A stretch of DNA of 64,000 nucleotides from Muricea muricata (taxonomy: Eukaryota; Cnidaria; Anthozoa; Malacalcyonacea; Plexauridae), in the NCBI GenBank assembly GCA_963855995.1, contig OY979716.1, positions 55,167,725 through 55,231,724 of the forward strand. Direction: 5' to 3'. Positions 1-11,329 of the stretch are shown piece by piece; positions within the stretch are counted from its first letter, which is position 1, and every line of letters begins with the position of its first letter. Made by a program: the position numbers and the translations under genes. The notes below the pieces were generated by a model. The model was not told where the DNA came from. It ran no database searches and worked only from the letters and a program-made list of their open reading frames with translations.

Positions 1-3000
1 CCGTACACGGAGCAAGTTTTGCCTTGTGCCTCGAAGTGGTTTTTCAGGTGCTCGTATTTGACTTCTTTGCGGGCAGCAGCTTCGTCAAGGGCTTCCTCAC
101 CGTTGTCGAAGGGACAGCACACGTCGATGATTGATACTTGGTTGTTGTCTTCGATAACGATGTCAGGGCGGACGGTGGAGTTGCTGTCAGCGACCGTTTG
201 GTTGGTGGAGATGCTGCCAGATTGGACGGCATTAGTGAGGCGGTCCACTATCCTGTCGTGGCGCTCGGTGATGGCTGTCATGTTGGTTGGACAATGGCAC
301 AGCAGGTGGGGAAGGGTTTCAGGTTGTTCACAATGGCGGCAGGTGGGGTCACAGTCCGACCAGGTGCTCTTGACTGAGTTTGTAGGGAGAACGTTCAGAC
401 GGGCACGGTGGACGAAACGCCAGTCCTTAAAACGGATGTTAAGGCCAGTGAATAGCCATGACGACCCATTGGTAAAGCAGTCGTTTTGGAGTGATCGGGC
501 TACTTTGCCTTGATCCCGGAGGCTTTTCAACGCCTGAGCTTCTTGGTCGCGTTGGAGATTGTGCAAGAATCGACAGGCGTCTTTTGCAAGGACGGGCTCG
601 GCATAGTTGGCAGTGGAGATGCTGGGTGGGTTGGTCTCAGATAGTGTGAAATTGACAGGTGTGGATTTGGTCGCCCGGCGGGTTCGCGTCCAGAGGGATC
701 CGCTTCGGCTTCGGAGGGATTCCAAGCGACGGTCAGCATGGTTAGATAGGAAGGCTGATGATAGAGCAGGGGTCGGGTCTGCTTGGGCTGCGAAGCGGAC
801 TGTCTGACTGAGTTCCCGGGTGGCGATGGTGGAGACCACAGGGTCCGAGGAAGACAGCATCTTGAGGGCTTGTACGATTGTTTGGATGTTGTTTTCTTTG
901 CACGGGTCGGTTAAACCAAGGCCGCCAACTTGCTTACTCGCAAAGATATAGTGGGTGGTGGCTCGGGTAGGGAGGTGGCAAATCGATCGTACAGTGGCAA
1001 GGAGCTCTTTTCGGTACGCAAGGAGGGAGGTATTAGTTGGGTCGGTGGTACGGAGAGCATAGGTGAGGCAGGGCTGGACAAATGTGCGTATGGCATCAAG
1101 TTTTTGCCATGGACATAGGAGGGACTGGCGGATCTTCTTCATTTTGTCGCAGAGGGTGTCAATGAGGGTGGTGATTTCCGATATGTTTGGGATCAGCCCG
1201 ATGGGGACGCCAAGATAGCGATAATGCTCTTCCTTTGCCAGGGAAGGAATAGATTTGCCTTGGACCAGGAAATCATGTTGCTGGATCCGGGGAGCGGTTT
1301 TGTGGAGGGACAGTGACGCACATTTGTCTGGGCGGAACTCTAGGTTGAGGGTGGTGGCAGCCGAGGAGACAGTGTCTAAGAGGTGCTGGAGGCCTTGCGG
1401 GTTGCGAGCTAGTAGAACAATGTCATCAGCGTACGCGAGGATTGGGATGCTGAGACCGTGATGCTTAAGTGGACCACGAGGAGATTTGGCAGCCGCAGAG
1501 ATACATTTTCGGATGACCAGCTCCAATGACAAATTGAATAAAATCGCGCTAAGTGGGCAGCCTTGCTTAACGCCGGAGTGGATGGGGATGGGAGGGGTTT
1601 TGCCGGTGGAGGTGAGGACTTCGGTGGTGGCGCCAGTATAAACATTGGTTATCATGTGAACTAGGTCTGGTGGGAAGCCCATGTGTAGCAGTGTGGTGGA
1701 TAGGGCGCTGTGGGGGATGCTCCCAAAAGCGTTGCGAATGTCCAACCAGGCGAGGCATAAGGGACGTGGCTGACGACGAGCATCCGACAGGACTGATTCT
1801 AGGATAAAGGCATGTTCATAGCATTCTTCGCTGGGGCGGGCACTCTTCTGGGCGTTAGAGAGAAGGTCATGTGATATCGAGAACGCAGTCATTCGTTTGG
1901 CCAGGACAGCCATGAGCAGCTTGTACAAGCAGCTCATGAGCGCGATGGGTCTGAAGTTGGTGGGATCAGTGGTGGATTCCTTTTTATGGATTAAGATCGT
2001 GGTGGCGGTCTTCCATGATGCAGGAACGTCCTTGGCAGCAAAGCAGTGTTGGAATAAACGGGCAAGGATGATGCACTTGGGGTCAAGCAAGCGGAGGTGG
2101 CGGTATTCGATTCGATCTTTCCCAGGGGCAGAGTTGGACATCGTTCGTAGTTTGGACGCGAGTTCTTCAGGGCTGGGAGGGTCAAACAGAGACTCATCGA
2201 CGGCAGCAGATGGGACGTGGGCATTGAGTTCCTCTTGGAGGGATTCCGTGTCACAGGGACGGGGGCCAAACGCGTTCGTGAAAAAGGTGGTGGCGTCTTC
2301 GGTGGTGCCATCAAAGCCAGGGCTATCATCCCCAAAGATTTTCCGGGCAGCTCGTTTTTTCGAAACTCGGTAAAGGTGCTGGAGACGGCGTGCTGCCGAG
2401 TGATCTGAGGTGGTTGGCCGGCGGTTGTCGATAGGCGGTCTAGCACTGGGCCGGTCTGGCCGTCTTTGTGTGGGTTTTGGTTGTTGCTGGCTGGACAACT
2501 CTCGGGCCAGAGTGAGGGCTTCTTGGGTAAACGAATCAGCGAGGGTGGAAAAGGCATCGAAGGTCATGGTTTTATCAAATTCGTGCTGATATTTTTCTCG
2601 GAACGATTCGAGGGTGGCGGCTCCGTCTTGGGAGGGAAAGTGTTGGGAGGATGGGTCTTCGATGAGGGGGCTTGGGCATCTGGTGCGTGGTGGGGCGTCG
2701 GGTCGTGGGGGTGGTGATTGTGGGGAGTCATTAATCGGGAGGGATTCCATGGTGGGGGAGAAAAAATCAGCCGCGCTTGGTCTTGGTCTGATCGTTGGAG
2801 TTGGGTGGTGGGGGTCGGGAGTGGTGATGATGTTAGCCATGAGAGGGAGGATTGGGGTATTAGTGCGAGGGTCAGGGTTAGGGTTAGTAGTCGTGGTTGG
2901 CGATAGTTCAGCTAGTGGAAGTTGGGTTGGTCGGGTATAAGGGGTTTCGCATGAGTCCAGGAAGCGTTGCATCAGGGCAGCACCAGATGGCGAGGGTGGG

Positions 3001-3581
3001 AGACGTGGAGGCGAGGGTTGGGTTGGGGACAGCGGGTGTTGGCTATCTGGTAGAGGCGAGGAACAGGGGGAGATGTTCGAGGTCGTGGGATGTTGTTCTT
3101 CAGTACATTGGGTGGAGGGTGAGGTGGAGGCAGAGGTTGACGATACGCTGTCATCGGAGCTTGCAGGGTTATTCGTTGGGAGGAGCGTAGGGGTGAGGGG
3201 CATTCGTTCGTCAAGGTGGCGTTTCAGGTGGAGTTGAACATCATCGCTTGGCATGACTTCCGAACATATTGAGCAGGTGTAGGCAATGTTCAGTCGGTAT
3301 TGGCCCAGGTGGCGGGAGAAATGAGAGGTGAAGTTCCGGGGTGACTTGGCGTTTTTCGACTTAAACTTGCACAGCGAGCACTTGATATTCTAGTGGCGTA
3401 GGTTGATGAAGAAGGGGACCGTGATGTCAATGGTGTCACTGACGGTGTGACTCGTTCTGCGCAGGTGTTCATGGCGCCCACGAATGGTCAGGAACGTCTT
3501 CGGGCAGGAGCTGCAGTGGTAGCGAGGTTGTTCTGGCGAGTTGACGTGGGACAGAGGCGACGACGTGGAAGGGGAGCTCAT
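1..3581 (-). CDS. R2-superfamily (Utopia-like) retrotransposon protein, one internal TAG, C-terminus off window
   Basis: From an ATG at 3579-3581 a single minus-strand frame stays open to base 1 (about 1,193 codons) except for one TAG at 3390-3392; I checked every codon. In order it encodes a C2H2 finger (YHCSSC...HLRRTSH), then after the TAG further CxxC finger motifs (CSLC, CSIC...HLKRH), a Pro/Ser-rich linker, a reverse transcriptase with YADD at 1422-1433, a CCHC knuckle (CRHC...H...C, 291-341) and a restriction-like nuclease signature RPD-x12-D (123-170). N-terminal fingers, RT, CCHC and C-terminal PD-(D/E)XK nuclease is the order of R2/NeSL/Utopia elements, which insert at fixed targets. 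The protein copies its own RNA at the nicked target. The next in-frame Met after the TAG is at 3252-3254. The ORF is much GC-richer than the flanking DNA. The plus-strand ORFs here are shadows. Confidence 0.92.
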
Positions 3582-4683
3582 GGCAGGATATTTAGGGTAT
3601 ACTTAGCCTAGGGGAAAGTACCTTAAACAGCGTCTGGCGAGACCGTGGATGGTGGATGTGAATTTAAGAGTAGAGAGCAACGAAAAACGTACGTGTACCA
3701 GAGTAGGGATAGCCCCTGACCACAACCAGTCAGTGCTATACAAATTGTATCAAACTCTGTAAGCACAGAGGACACCTACGTCTGGAAAGTAGCTCACAAG
3801 TATTTGCGATGACCGTAGTCGAGGCACGGATGTACTATTCCGGGTCGCAGATACTTCGAATTAATCGTAGTGGGTCGAGGCCACACGTATAGTTGGCTGC
3901 CACTCAGAAAAATTCGGTGAAAACACAAAAGTGAGATACTTTTGAACCGAACGAAGTCTCAAACTTAGCCCGGGCTAAGGAGATGCTGTTAAAAATAAAG
4001 CCTGAAAGGTTCCTATTGTATATACACGCGTGTCCTAGTTGCCTAGCAAATAACTTTGGCCGCAATCTAGGAGCAAACTCACTACAGCGTAAGAGAGTTT
4101 ACTAGATAAATCAAACCTTCGGAGAAGGGATGCCTAGATTGGGAGTGCAGTATACTTGACAGAATCAATATAACACGGCGGAGAAAAACCCCCCGGCCAG
4201 GGGAAAAAACACCGCGTTACACTAACACGTGTCAAGCGATACGAACACTACGAAACGAGACTCAAACTCTGCCGTAGAACGGGCAGAGGAGAAATATGTT
4301 GTATGAGAAGCTTAGAACGCTCAGGCCACTACACACGGAGGGCAAGCGTTCTAAAAAGAACGGCCGTACGTAGCTAAAAACGAGAGCGCCTAGTAAATAT
4401 CGAACAACCGCGGTCGAACGATATCCGCTAAACACACAACCTGTAGACTTAGATCCCCTACTTGACAAGGCTAACCGATATTAGCGAGCCAAGCAGGTTA
4501 AGGTTCTAAGCCTGCGCAGTCCTAGCTTGCGGGGCCAACCAAATGGCGGAGTGAAGTGTCTCTAAAAGACCTCCCCACTGCGCATGCGCCGATGGTCAAA
4601 TGGCTGGTTGCTTAATAATAATAATTATTATTAGGCTGGAACAACTAATTGCTCCCCGTTGCCACGAACGCTTCAAGAAAAAG
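3582..4683 (-). other. 5' untranslated region of the R2-superfamily element
   Basis: About 1.1 kb lies between the start codon of the retrotransposon ORF and the U2 snRNA match. It has no long reading frame with recognisable motifs and is less AT-rich than the DNA beyond 4720. It contains a perfect ATAATAATAATTATTATTAT palindrome near 4616-4635. R2-type elements often carry a self-cleaving HDV-like ribozyme at the 5' junction; I could not fold one by eye. The extent as a 5' UTR is inferred from its position. Confidence 0.55.
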
Positions 4684-4712
4684 CTACACTTGATCTTAGC
4701 CAAAAGGCCGAG
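4684..4712 (-). ncRNA. U2 snRNA 5' fragment (nucleotides 8-36)
   Basis: Read on the minus strand, 29 consecutive bases equal nucleotides 8-36 of metazoan U2 snRNA (CTCGGCCTTTTGGC... ending ...CAAGTGTAG). Just upstream, AATCA replaces the usual U2 start ATCGCTT, so the 5' end is altered. The match stops abruptly inside the branch-point-recognition region, and the retrotransposon 5' UTR follows in the same orientation. The rest of U2 is absent here; if this is a target-site insertion it should lie beyond the element's 3' end, left of base 1. It is a fragment, not a functional gene. Confidence 0.85.
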
Positions 4713-4799
4713 TGATTCAAGTTTCTTGCTTATATTCGCTCTACTTTCGTATCGAGCACTTTATTCATATGATTCTATACTTAGTTTATTTACTGACAC

Positions 4800-5283
<484 letters not shown>

Positions 5284-6437
5284 GTGGGCGCATGGTTGGT
5301 TGAATAGCATCCATTCCTTTCTTTGTTTAGGTTGTTTACCTGAAATCTGCTTTTGTGTTGGCAGGCCGAAACTATTTCCGGTCTTTTGTTAAGCAAGCAA
5401 TTGTTTTTTTCTTTCAAAATACTAATTTTTTCCTCCAAACATAAATTACATCTTTTGGATCCTCCCGTGTAAGAAATAGACTTTTTTATTATGGACCATT
5501 TTATGGTGAAATCTGTTTTCTTTTGCTTTAAGTGCCAAACGTGTTTCGAAAGTTCCGTCTCGTTCGAATATTTTTTGTGTGTGAAAGATTTGATATGATT
5601 CCTGTATCGCTCTTTGAATGTGTTTGAGGTCATGCCAATGTAGTGCTTTGGGTCCTGCGTGTTGCCAGTAAAAATTGTTGCTTTGTATACAATGTCCTTA
5701 CTCATGCACTTGTTCTGCAATGGGCATGCGTGCTTGTTCCTGCAGTTACAGTTCTCTGTGCTAATGTCTTGTGGTTGGCTTTTCCTAATTATGCGTGTGT
5801 TGTGGCTTGTGATAATTGACTTAACGTTACTCATGCAGCTGTAACTGACCTTAACTGTGTTCCTATTGAAAATTTTGTGTAACTTGTTGCCTATTGGAAA
5901 GTGCGTGTCTACAAGCTTGAGGAAACTGCGTGCGATGTTTGTCTTGACATTTTTGCTAAATGGTGGGTTAAACCAAATGATGTTGCGTTGTCTGTTCCTG
6001 CGTGGTTGCTGTGTTACATGTGGCATGTATTCCAGCTTGTGGCTGAAGTTGCTATGTCCTAGTGCATTTTGATATGTTTGTACTGCATCGTCAAATACTT
6101 GTTTGTCAGATGACAGCGTTGAAATGCGCTTGTTGATGGATGCTGGAAGTTGCCTTAAGATGCTGGGTGGGTGGTTAGAGTGTTTGTGTATGTATAACGG
6201 ATCGTCATTGGGCTTCCTATAAGGTTTATATTTTCCGGTAGAAAGGTCGAAAGTTACGTCTAGAAAGTTTACCACGTGTAAATTTGATTCTGCTGTTATT
6301 TTTAGGCCAAACTGTTCGAAAATTTTATGTAGCTCTTTCCTGGTTTTGTCTGCCAAACGTGCTGATCTGTTTTTAATAATCGCCAAACCATCATCCCTAT
6401 ACAAGCCAATGTTTTTCTTGCCAAACTTTGCGAACTA
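5284..6437 (-). pseudogene. Penelope-like element, RT catalytic box to GIY-YIG endonuclease (C-terminal part)
   Basis: The minus frame opens just after an in-frame TAG (near 6435) and starts at the RT box YRDDGLAII, unusual in having Arg where most elements have YVDD. It continues through the thumb/helix-turn-helix region (LDVTFDL, YRKPND, NHPP), a linker (WFNPPFS, FNRNT), a Cys cluster ([14 protein letters not shown]) and a GIY-YIG-type nuclease ([30 protein letters not shown]). This layout is typical of Penelope-like retroelements, where RT and nuclease act in target-primed insertion. The true C-terminus is unclear because the frame runs into the microsatellite. The RT core upstream of YRDD is missing, so the copy is dead. 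Confidence 0.88.
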
Positions 6438-6461
6438 GTAGGTCTTTTCATCTTAAACCAT

Positions 6462-6722
6462 TTAGGAAAAAAGTGCGTTCTGAATCATTGAAAACATTTT
6501 ACCTTCAAAATCTTCCAGCTTTTTAACTACGGGTGGAGATTTGGTTGTGTTGAATCCAAAGGTTTGCTTATTCGTCGGATCGCATGGGTTTAAATAACAG
6601 TATGCTTTCCATGGAACACGTCGTAGGAATGATTCGGTTTTATCAACCAAACACTTCAAGTACTCCTTAGGAGGCGCTATTGGAATGTTCTTAATTGAAT
6701 ATCCAAGGTTGACTGGTTCCAT
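6462..6722 (-). pseudogene. Penelope-like element, N-terminal piece
   Basis: This ORF contains, from a Met at 6722, NLGYSIKNIPI, EYLKCLVDKTE, PWKAYCYL and KQTFGF, which I recognise as the N-terminal region of the YRDD-type Penelope-like proteins. It lies directly upstream of the YRDD-to-GIY-YIG piece on the same strand, but only about 25 bases separate their reading frames. In full-length relatives I recall roughly 250-280 residues of RT (fingers and palm to motif B) between these two segments, so an internal deletion is inferred. Confidence 0.7.
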
Positions 6723-6960
6723 ATTTATTCGTACAGTGCTCAACAGTGAAGGAGCCAAATAAAATATAAACAATTTGTGAATCACATATAGACACAGTGC
6801 TCCATACAATAGTAGAGCAAATAAGAATAAGAATAAAACAAACTTGAAATATTACATTTAGATTTTAATTCACTACAAATTTGTTTCGTATAACAGGGAG
6901 AACTCTGTCACACTCATCAGGTGAATTTGAACATTAGCGCGTTTCATTGCCTAGGATATA

Positions 6961-7566
6961 CTATATACATGTTTGACGTCACTACGTTGAGATTAAACAC
7001 TCAAAAATTAAGCTACAGCTGCATGCCTAACATTAAATCTATAATCTCTAGCCACAACAAATCTGTACTCAAGGACCAATCAGATTATCGAATATATCAT
7101 TCGATAAGAATGCTTTCGATTCAGCTGTTCCACCTTACTAGGAAGCTCTGCAAAAAAGTGGTTAGAACTTTAAATTACAATGCAACCCTCAACCGTCAAA
7201 ACCTAAACGATCCAGAAGTAGAAATATAATATGATTCAATCCACCCTACAATTCCACAGTTGGTACGAATATTGGCTATAAGTTTCTTCAAGCCGTCGAT
7301 GATTGCTTCACACCCGATCATCCTTTACGCAAAATATTTAACAGAAACACTCCAAAATTAAGCTACAACTGCATGCCTAACGTTAAATCCATAATCTCTA
7401 GCCACAACAAATCTGTAAAAAATTTACGTAGGACATACAGAGTGCCAATTTAAGATGAGATATAACAGCCACACCAGTTCTTTTCGAAACACGAAATACA
7501 AGCACGCCACAGAACTGAGTAAACATGTCTGGAATCTCAACGTAGTGATGTCAAACATGTATACAG
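6961..7566 (+). mobile_element. Inverted-repeat-bounded block of Penelope-like fragments
   Basis: The block starts and ends with 34-bp inverted copies (6961-6994 and 7533-7566; 32 of 34 match) containing ATACATGTTTGAC and CTACGTTGAGATT. Inside, on the plus strand, are pieces of the YRDD-type Penelope protein: KLSYSCMPN...SIISSHN (7004-7065), then an upstream-type stretch with SFDKNAFDSAV, NPPYNSTVGTN, KIFNRNT and a second copy of KLSYNCMPN...SIISSHN (to 7417), then a nuclease-tail piece with [11 protein letters not shown] (7505-7540). The repeated segment means two partial copies head to tail. A Trp-to-TGA change and frameshifts make it non-coding. Confidence 0.75.
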
Positions 7567-8210
7567 GGTGTATAAAAAAAAGTAGACAAATCTGAAATGG
7601 CTCTCTGTTTCGCGAAGCGCCTCAATATCCGATGTTTTTTTATTAAAAGAGATTGTTTTGGTACTTATAATCTAGAATAAACCAAAAAAATAAGAAATTT
7701 AAAACTAAAATACCCGAGGGAATTCTGTCTTTTACGGCAATATAAATATGCCTTGCGCACAAAACTTAAATGCTTAAAAGTAATTTTGACTTTGTAGGTG
7801 GTAAATTTGTCAGGTGTTGTGTTGTTGTACAAAATTTCAGAAAATTTGCTGGAGTCTAAGCCGTTCAAAACATCGCGCGAACTTCCATATTTTTAGTAAA
7901 ATTAGCTTTGTGCATGTTAAATTTCAGTATTTTTTAATTTGCATACAACTTCCAAGGGACATTTAATTAAAATTGGAAGATTTCTTCAGATCGTAACATA
8001 CCAATGTGGCTTACATACATTTACGTATGGCAAAATTGAATAACATATTGGCTTGTCATACACCTAAACGTAAAAACCAACTGCTTATTTGTAGTCAAAA
8101 TTACACTAGACAAGAACGGTTGACTGAATATCGTTAAATAAATGCAGTTCTATTTTTTAAGGCGTACAAGGAACATTTACGGCTGACAAATGGTGCAAAC
8201 ATGGATAGGC
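7567..8210. other. AT-rich non-coding stretch with a transposon-end-like start
   Basis: No gene is seen. It begins GGGTGTATAAAAAAAAG after CA, similar to the CAGGGTGT ends of some Tc1/mariner-class elements, but I found no inverted partner, so the similarity is only suggestive. Confidence 0.3.
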
Positions 8211-8709
8211 TGTGGATGAATCAATAGAGCTACTCAAGCATGCTAGTGCCATGGTTGAGTTGTTCTCTGACAAGCATGTCATTTCCGACGCCAAAGATGT
8301 CCGCCTTGAAAGTTTAAGCGCTGCGCTTGATTATTTCAACGCATAGAAAGATCAAATCTGCAGTCCTCAAGCAAAAAACCAGTTTTTTTTGGAAAACCTA
8401 TGGTTTGATCTGCAATCGATGATCCTTGGCTTTTGCTCCATAGTGGAGGTAAAGTTAGCTATCTCGCTTTCCCGGGCCTGTTATAAAGCCAGCAATAATC
8501 AGGATTTGGTAGAGAATCATTTTTCTCAACTCAGGGCTGCAAATGGTCAGAACGAAAATCCGACGTACCTCCTTACACAGTCCACGCAGAATTCGGTGAT
8601 TTTTGGGCAAACTACTGTCAGCCGAAAGGGAAATATAGGCACCAGCAAGAATGCATCGTTTTCTGAGTTGCCAAAACAACATATATTTAGCAGGAAACAA
8701 GTGCGTTAA
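8211..8709 (+). pseudogene. Transposase C-terminal relic (P-element/THAP9-like)
   Basis: Plus-strand frames encode SDKHVISDAKDVRLESL, ALDYFNA, a TAG, then ENLWFDLQSMILGF and, after a frameshift near 8452, NQDLVENHFSQLRAANGQNE and GQTTVSRKGN. The 'NQD-ENHFSQ-R' segment with an NPT following resembles the C-terminal region of P-element/THAP9-type transposases (usually NQD..E..F...R). The stop codon near 8343 and at least one frameshift show it is dead. The N-terminal DNA-binding and catalytic parts were not found. The family assignment is tentative. Confidence 0.5.
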
Positions 8710-9680
8710 ACAATTTGCGATGTATTAATATCATATATACATATACACACACAAATTCATAAATATACAGCTAAGAACTAACTGTGAACTATGAGCGCCC
8801 AAGTGATGATGGATTATTGTTTATTAACGCCCTGATAGTCAGGGAATTACCTTTGGAGGAAGTTAATTTGTCATAGTAAGTTTCCCATTCTTGGGTTTCA
8901 CATGACGTCATAATTTCATTGGGGGTCAACTCCAAATCGATGCATCATCATCGAAGAGAAACAGTTTATCACTGTATGCGTTGACTTTGTGTTTGGCAGC
9001 AAATATTTGCAATTTCGTGAGACTTTCCCACCCCAGTACAGCATAATCCTCAATACAGTTTGGGTTGACCTCCACTCAGATTAACTGCAAAATACCCTAG
9101 TGAAACCCAAGAATACCTCGATGGTGTAAAGAAATAATTCCGATTTTAGAGGTGATCCCTTGCGTGCTCACAGTTTACAGTTGACACTTTTGGAAGGACG
9201 ACCTTTATTGATTGATTGATTAGCTGTATATTATATACATAAACAATAAATTATATAAGCAAACATTATTCAAGTGCCAAAATTCATCACGAGCGTCTTT
9301 CACGTCCAGGCTTATAGATAATAATGACTGGATCAATAGACCTGACAAGTGTGTTTTTTTCAAACCATGTATCTATAGATATGTTTTCTCTTACATGTTT
9401 TCAACATTGCAATGCCTGTCATTGTTTGTCAAGACAAAGACAGATTTTCATTTCATCAACAGCCTCGCTCAATTACATGGTCGAGCAAGGTAATTATTAC
9501 CTTGGGGGGGGGGTGGATAGTAAGGCTCATTAGCAGAATAGGTGGCAGTCTCGATATTATCTTATAACTAGATCTTATCCTTGGTACAAAAAATAAATCC
9601 TCAAATCTAATGCTGCAAACTTTCACGTTCAATAGTGCACAATTTCCAATTAATACCGCACATTGTCTGCAATTGGCACA
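8710..9680. other. Non-coding stretch
   Basis: I see no gene here, only AT-rich sequence with a short (TTGA)n run near 9208-9222 and a G10 tract near 9505. Confidence 0.5.
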
Positions 9681-9962
9681 CTAAAATAGGCCCTGAATGG
9701 CATAGCACCACATCACCTGGTGGCTGGGCATATTTTCACAATGTGTTATGCTAAAAGCTAATTCTGAAGCAATTTTTTCTTTATTCCAACGAGAAAGACA
9801 GCGAACATCGTAAGCAGTACACAAACGTTTCAACTCTCCTTTGGTGTAAAAGTGAGTTAAGCCCTTGTGCTGTAAATCGTCTACCAACGTCAGCAAACAA
9901 GTGTGTGAAATTTTCTTCCCAGGGCTTCGATCCTGCTCAATCTCAGAAACTTCCACTTTCAT
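9681..9962 (-). CDS. Hypothetical fragment with SAP-like helix-hairpin motif
   Basis: A 93-codon minus-strand ORF with THFYTKGELKRLCTAYDV, SRWNKEKIASELAFSI and SHQVMWCYAI. The spacing of leucines with a central 'Y-V...S+-K--L...L' recalls the SAP DNA-binding motif, but I cannot assign a family. It may be an exon or a transposon relic. It lies on the same strand as the helicase fragments further right. Confidence 0.35.
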   Translation of the reverse strand: MKVEVSEIEQDRSPGKKISHTCLLTLVDDLQHKGLTHFYTKGELKRLCTAYDVRCLSRWNKEKIASELAFSITHCENMPSHQVMWCYAIQGLF

Positions 9963-10494
9963 CTTTTTCTCGTTTGCCTTTTCTTTTCACTGAAATACTG
10001 CCTTGCGATGTGCCAAAGATTCCTTCAGATGATGATCTCAAGGAAAATCATGAAGAAATTGTCCTGCGCCCATTTTCATATATCTTTTGATAATCTCCAA
10101 ATACAGCTCATCTGCCAAAATCTTCAAAAAACCCCAGCAATTATATGCATGTCAGATATTATACAATTATTATGAGTTTAGATTGGTGTATTTATCTGCG
10201 CTGGATAATTGCACTGAATAACTATGCGCAAACACTAGTATGAGTATTATATGTTGTTCACAAACACAGCAAAATTTATTATATGTTTAATCGCAGTCTG
10301 TGTTTTTGGTTAATAAATTTCTTTTGTGAATAAACTTTTGTATGGAAAGCTCGTTGTTCGTGTTCCTAGTTTATACAATGTCTTATGATGAAAAATAGAA
10401 AAAAGCTTTATAAGACAACTTTAAAAACCGCATGGTTGTCCCAAATTTTAGCGACTTATATCAAGATGTAAATACATCATTGTGGTAATGTATT

Positions 10495-10625
10495 GTTATA
10501 TTTAAGTGCTATTCTGAGTGAAAACCACACTGGGCTGGTTGAAAATTTTGTCCAAACACAGTGGGAATTGAACCTACAACCACAGGAATTTTGTAGTCTC
10601 TTTCAAATCTTAATTTATTTGCTAG
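10495..10625 (-). repeat. tRNA-derived SINE-like fragment
   Basis: On the minus strand GGTTCAATTCC (10563-10573) matches the RNA polymerase III B-box consensus GGTTCRANNCC, and is preceded by TGTGGTTGTA. The downstream tail CAACCAGCCCAGTGTGG reads like the body of a short interspersed element. No clear A box or complete cloverleaf is seen, so this is a decayed SINE at best. Confidence 0.4.
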
Positions 10626-10930
10626 CAAATATCTGCTTTGGCAACCCTCCAATTCAGAAAAAGGTGTGGTTCAAGATTTCCCACCAGGTTTATACACTGT
10701 TTACAGCATCAATGCATGTTTAGTAATTAGACCGTTTCTAACCAACCTACCTTTGAAAATTACTATAATAAACGATGATTACCTGGTCTTCATTTTCATC
10801 CAAATTGAACAAATTACAAAACTGATTGCGTAGTATTTCACTGTTCGAGACCACATCTATTGAGTTATCAACCATGTTCGCTTGATGGGTGATAACTTTC
10901 TGAGATTGATATTATTTACCCTTTCTTGTT

Positions 10931-11320
10931 CTAACTAGAAAAAAATTCACACGCGCTGTCTGTAATGTGTAGCAATCCTCTTTCCCGAAACTGACGACAT
11001 TCAGTGACATTCAGTTTTTCCGGACTTGATGTTTCTTTAGTGAGGCTGCAGTAAGGCGTGATGATATTGTTTTCCAAGAGACACACTTTCTTCATTTCTT
11101 TCGAGACCTTCATGCAAACTGCATTGCTATTCGAGTGCACATTTCCCTCCACGTAGCGTTGACGCTTTTCCAGACATTTCCTTACCGCCCATCCACCAAT
11201 ATACTGGATCTTGCCTTTTCCTTCTGGATCCATTTCATCCACTCTGAAACATACTGGATTCTGCTCCTCTTCCAGATTGAGAAAGTTCATGAGTAAAATC
11301 CGATAAACACAGTAACACAT
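10931..11320 (-). pseudogene. Transposon-associated C-terminal domain fragment
   Basis: A minus-strand ORF of 129 codons with KIQYIGGWAVRKCLEKRQRY, LLENNIITPY and RQFRERGLLHITD. The 'YIGGW...RGLLHI-D' pattern resembles a C-terminal domain found in several invertebrate transposon proteins; I cannot name the family with certainty. It follows the helicase segment on the same strand, which suggests one degraded element, though this is inferred. Confidence 0.45.
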
Positions 11321-11329
11321 CTTCGAGGT

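Noticed and set aside
2866..2890. GGGTTAGGGTTAG resembling telomere repeat
   Set aside because: Only two units, inside the open retrotransposon frame where they encode part of the linker.
19..3190. Many plus-strand ORFs (for example 19-513, 1897-2373, 2614-2940)
   Set aside because: They are antisense shadows of the GC-rich minus-strand retrotransposon frame, which alone carries RT and nuclease motifs.
10563..10573. A tRNA gene
   Set aside because: Only a B box is evident; no complete cloverleaf or A box.
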